Shown here piece after piece: positions 5,462-6,087 of a stretch of 6,087 nt of DNA; position 1 is the first letter of the stretch; the number at the start of each line of letters is the position of its first letter. The notes under the pieces are model-generated. The model did no database searches and was not told the origin of the DNA. It saw nothing but the letters and a program-made list of their open reading frames with translations. The stretch covers positions 1-6,087 of the forward strand of contig JAISHX010000087.1 in assembly GCA_031262335.1 (NCBI GenBank), read 5' to 3'. The DNA is from Clostridiales bacterium (GTDB taxonomy: Bacteria; Bacillota; Clostridia; Lachnospirales; WRAX01). The translations under genes and the position numbers were made by a program.

Positions 5462-6087
5462 ATGCGCATACTGGGATTGCTCGGCTTCTGTTTGTTTACG
5501 TTTCTGATGCCGCTTTCTTTCGGAAATAATGTTTATGCTCAAAATCAATACAGCGTGACCGATAGGTCTGTTGAGATTGTTTCGGGCATAGCAGAAGTTT
5601 CCGGAGTATTGCCGGAAGTTGCTTTCAGCAGTTTTTCGGCGCGTAGTTTTGCGGATGAGATTAACAACGCTGTCAACGCCGAATTCGAAAAGATTGTTTC
5701 TTCAACGGCAGGTAAAAAAGCAAAAATCTCGTTTTCCTATGAAATTAAGGAATATAACGATATTGTTTCTCTTTTACTTAAAAGCGATGTAACCGTAGTT
5801 TCTGTACAGAACGCCGTTAGCACGTTTAATTTCAACCCGACATTACGCCGATTTGTTACAATAAGCGATGTTGATGTTTTGGGTGTAAACGGGGCGGAAT
5901 TGGTAAACAGTGCTTTATCCGAAGAAATAAAAAGGGACGTTGACAAATACAAAGCAAATTTTAAGGGGATAAATGACGGGCAGGACTTCTTTGTTGAGGA
6001 CGGCACGGTCTATGTCGTGTTTGATAAAGATGAGATTGCTTACGGCTTTGCCGGTGTTATTTATTTTCCGATTAAGATTGCCGATGT
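5462..6087 (+). CDS. secreted protein with DUF4163/DUF3298-like (RsiV/PdaC-type) sequence, cut by window edge
   Basis: The window holds 208 residues and the frame stays open to the edge. ATG 5462 follows GAGGTGA (5450-5456) by 5 nt; in-frame GTGs at 5441 and 5453 are less well placed. Residues 1-26 form a signal peptide, with hydrophobic core I-L-G-L-L-G-F-C-L-F and a V-Y-A cleavage motif before Gln27. The rest fits the extracellular region shared by RsiV, PdaC and related Firmicute proteins: a helix with I-N-N-A-V-N (67-72), strands F-S-Y-E-I (91-95) and I-V-S-L-L-L (101-106), and the DUF3298-like end F-F-V-E-D-G-T-V-Y-V-V-F (176-187) followed by D-E-I-A-Y-G-F-A-G (190-198). Unlike RsiV it has no cytoplasmic anti-sigma part. 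No catalytic domain is seen; one could follow beyond the edge. Family call is moderate, function unknown. Confidence 0.7.
   Translation, partial: MRILGLLGFCLFTFLMPLSFGNNVYAQNQYSVTDRSVEIVSGIAEVSGVLPEVAFSSFSARSFADEINNAVNAEFEKIVSSTAGKKAKISFSYEIKEYNDIVSLLLKSDVTVVSVQNAVSTFNFNPTLRRFVTISDVDVLGVNGAELVNSALSEEIKRDVDKYKANFKGINDGQDFFVEDGTVYVVFDKDEIAYGFAGVIYFPIKIAD

Noticed and set aside
1..6087. CRISPR arrays, tRNA or rRNA genes, phage or defence genes.
   Set aside because: No regularly spaced DNA repeats, no tRNA-like or rRNA segments, and no defence-type proteins apart from the dead tnpB fragment were seen on either strand.

Overview
The window looks like the chromosome of a motile, Gram-positive, low-GC Firmicute, most likely a clostridium. 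This rests on AT-rich intergenic DNA, strong AGGAGG-type ribosome binding sites, a clostridial-style PiT transporter paired with a DUF47 protein, a Firmicute-type chemoreceptor without a CheR-binding tail, and an RsiV/PdaC-like secreted domain. No species can be named from the sequence.

Layout. Positions 1-1581 (minus strand) hold a phosphate-uptake pair: a PiT-family phosphate transporter (529-1581), then a DUF47/PhoU-like partner (1-460) that runs off the left edge. A 208-bp divergent region (1582-1789) carries one good sigma-A-type promoter in each direction. Positions 1790-4051 (plus) encode a 753-residue methyl-accepting chemotaxis protein: TM1, a Cache-like outer sensor, TM2, about six HAMP-like repeats and a signalling hairpin with an altered tip. 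It ends 7 nt before a strong GC hairpin with a T-rich tail. Between the convergent genes (4052-4236) lies a decayed fragment of an IS200/IS605-type tnpB on the minus strand.

Positions 4237-5252 (minus) form a two-gene operon: a 43-residue ORF with a GNAT-like R-R-Q-G-L-G motif, overlapping by ATGA a 295-residue alpha/beta hydrolase of the BAAT C-terminal/acyl-CoA thioesterase type. Its near-consensus promoter has a perfect palindrome over the -35 box. The divergent region 5253-5461 also carries a plus-strand promoter for the last gene, a secreted protein with DUF4163/DUF3298-like sequence (5462-6087) that is cut off by the right edge.

How they fit: the first two genes should work together in phosphate import. 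The chemoreceptor is divergently transcribed and need not share their function. The hydrolase operon and the secreted protein are separate units. No complete novel defence or mobile system is visible. The points most worth a second look are the coupled 43-residue ORF with its operator-like palindrome, the tnpB remnant joined to the hairpin, and the poly-HAMP receptor with its unusual tip.
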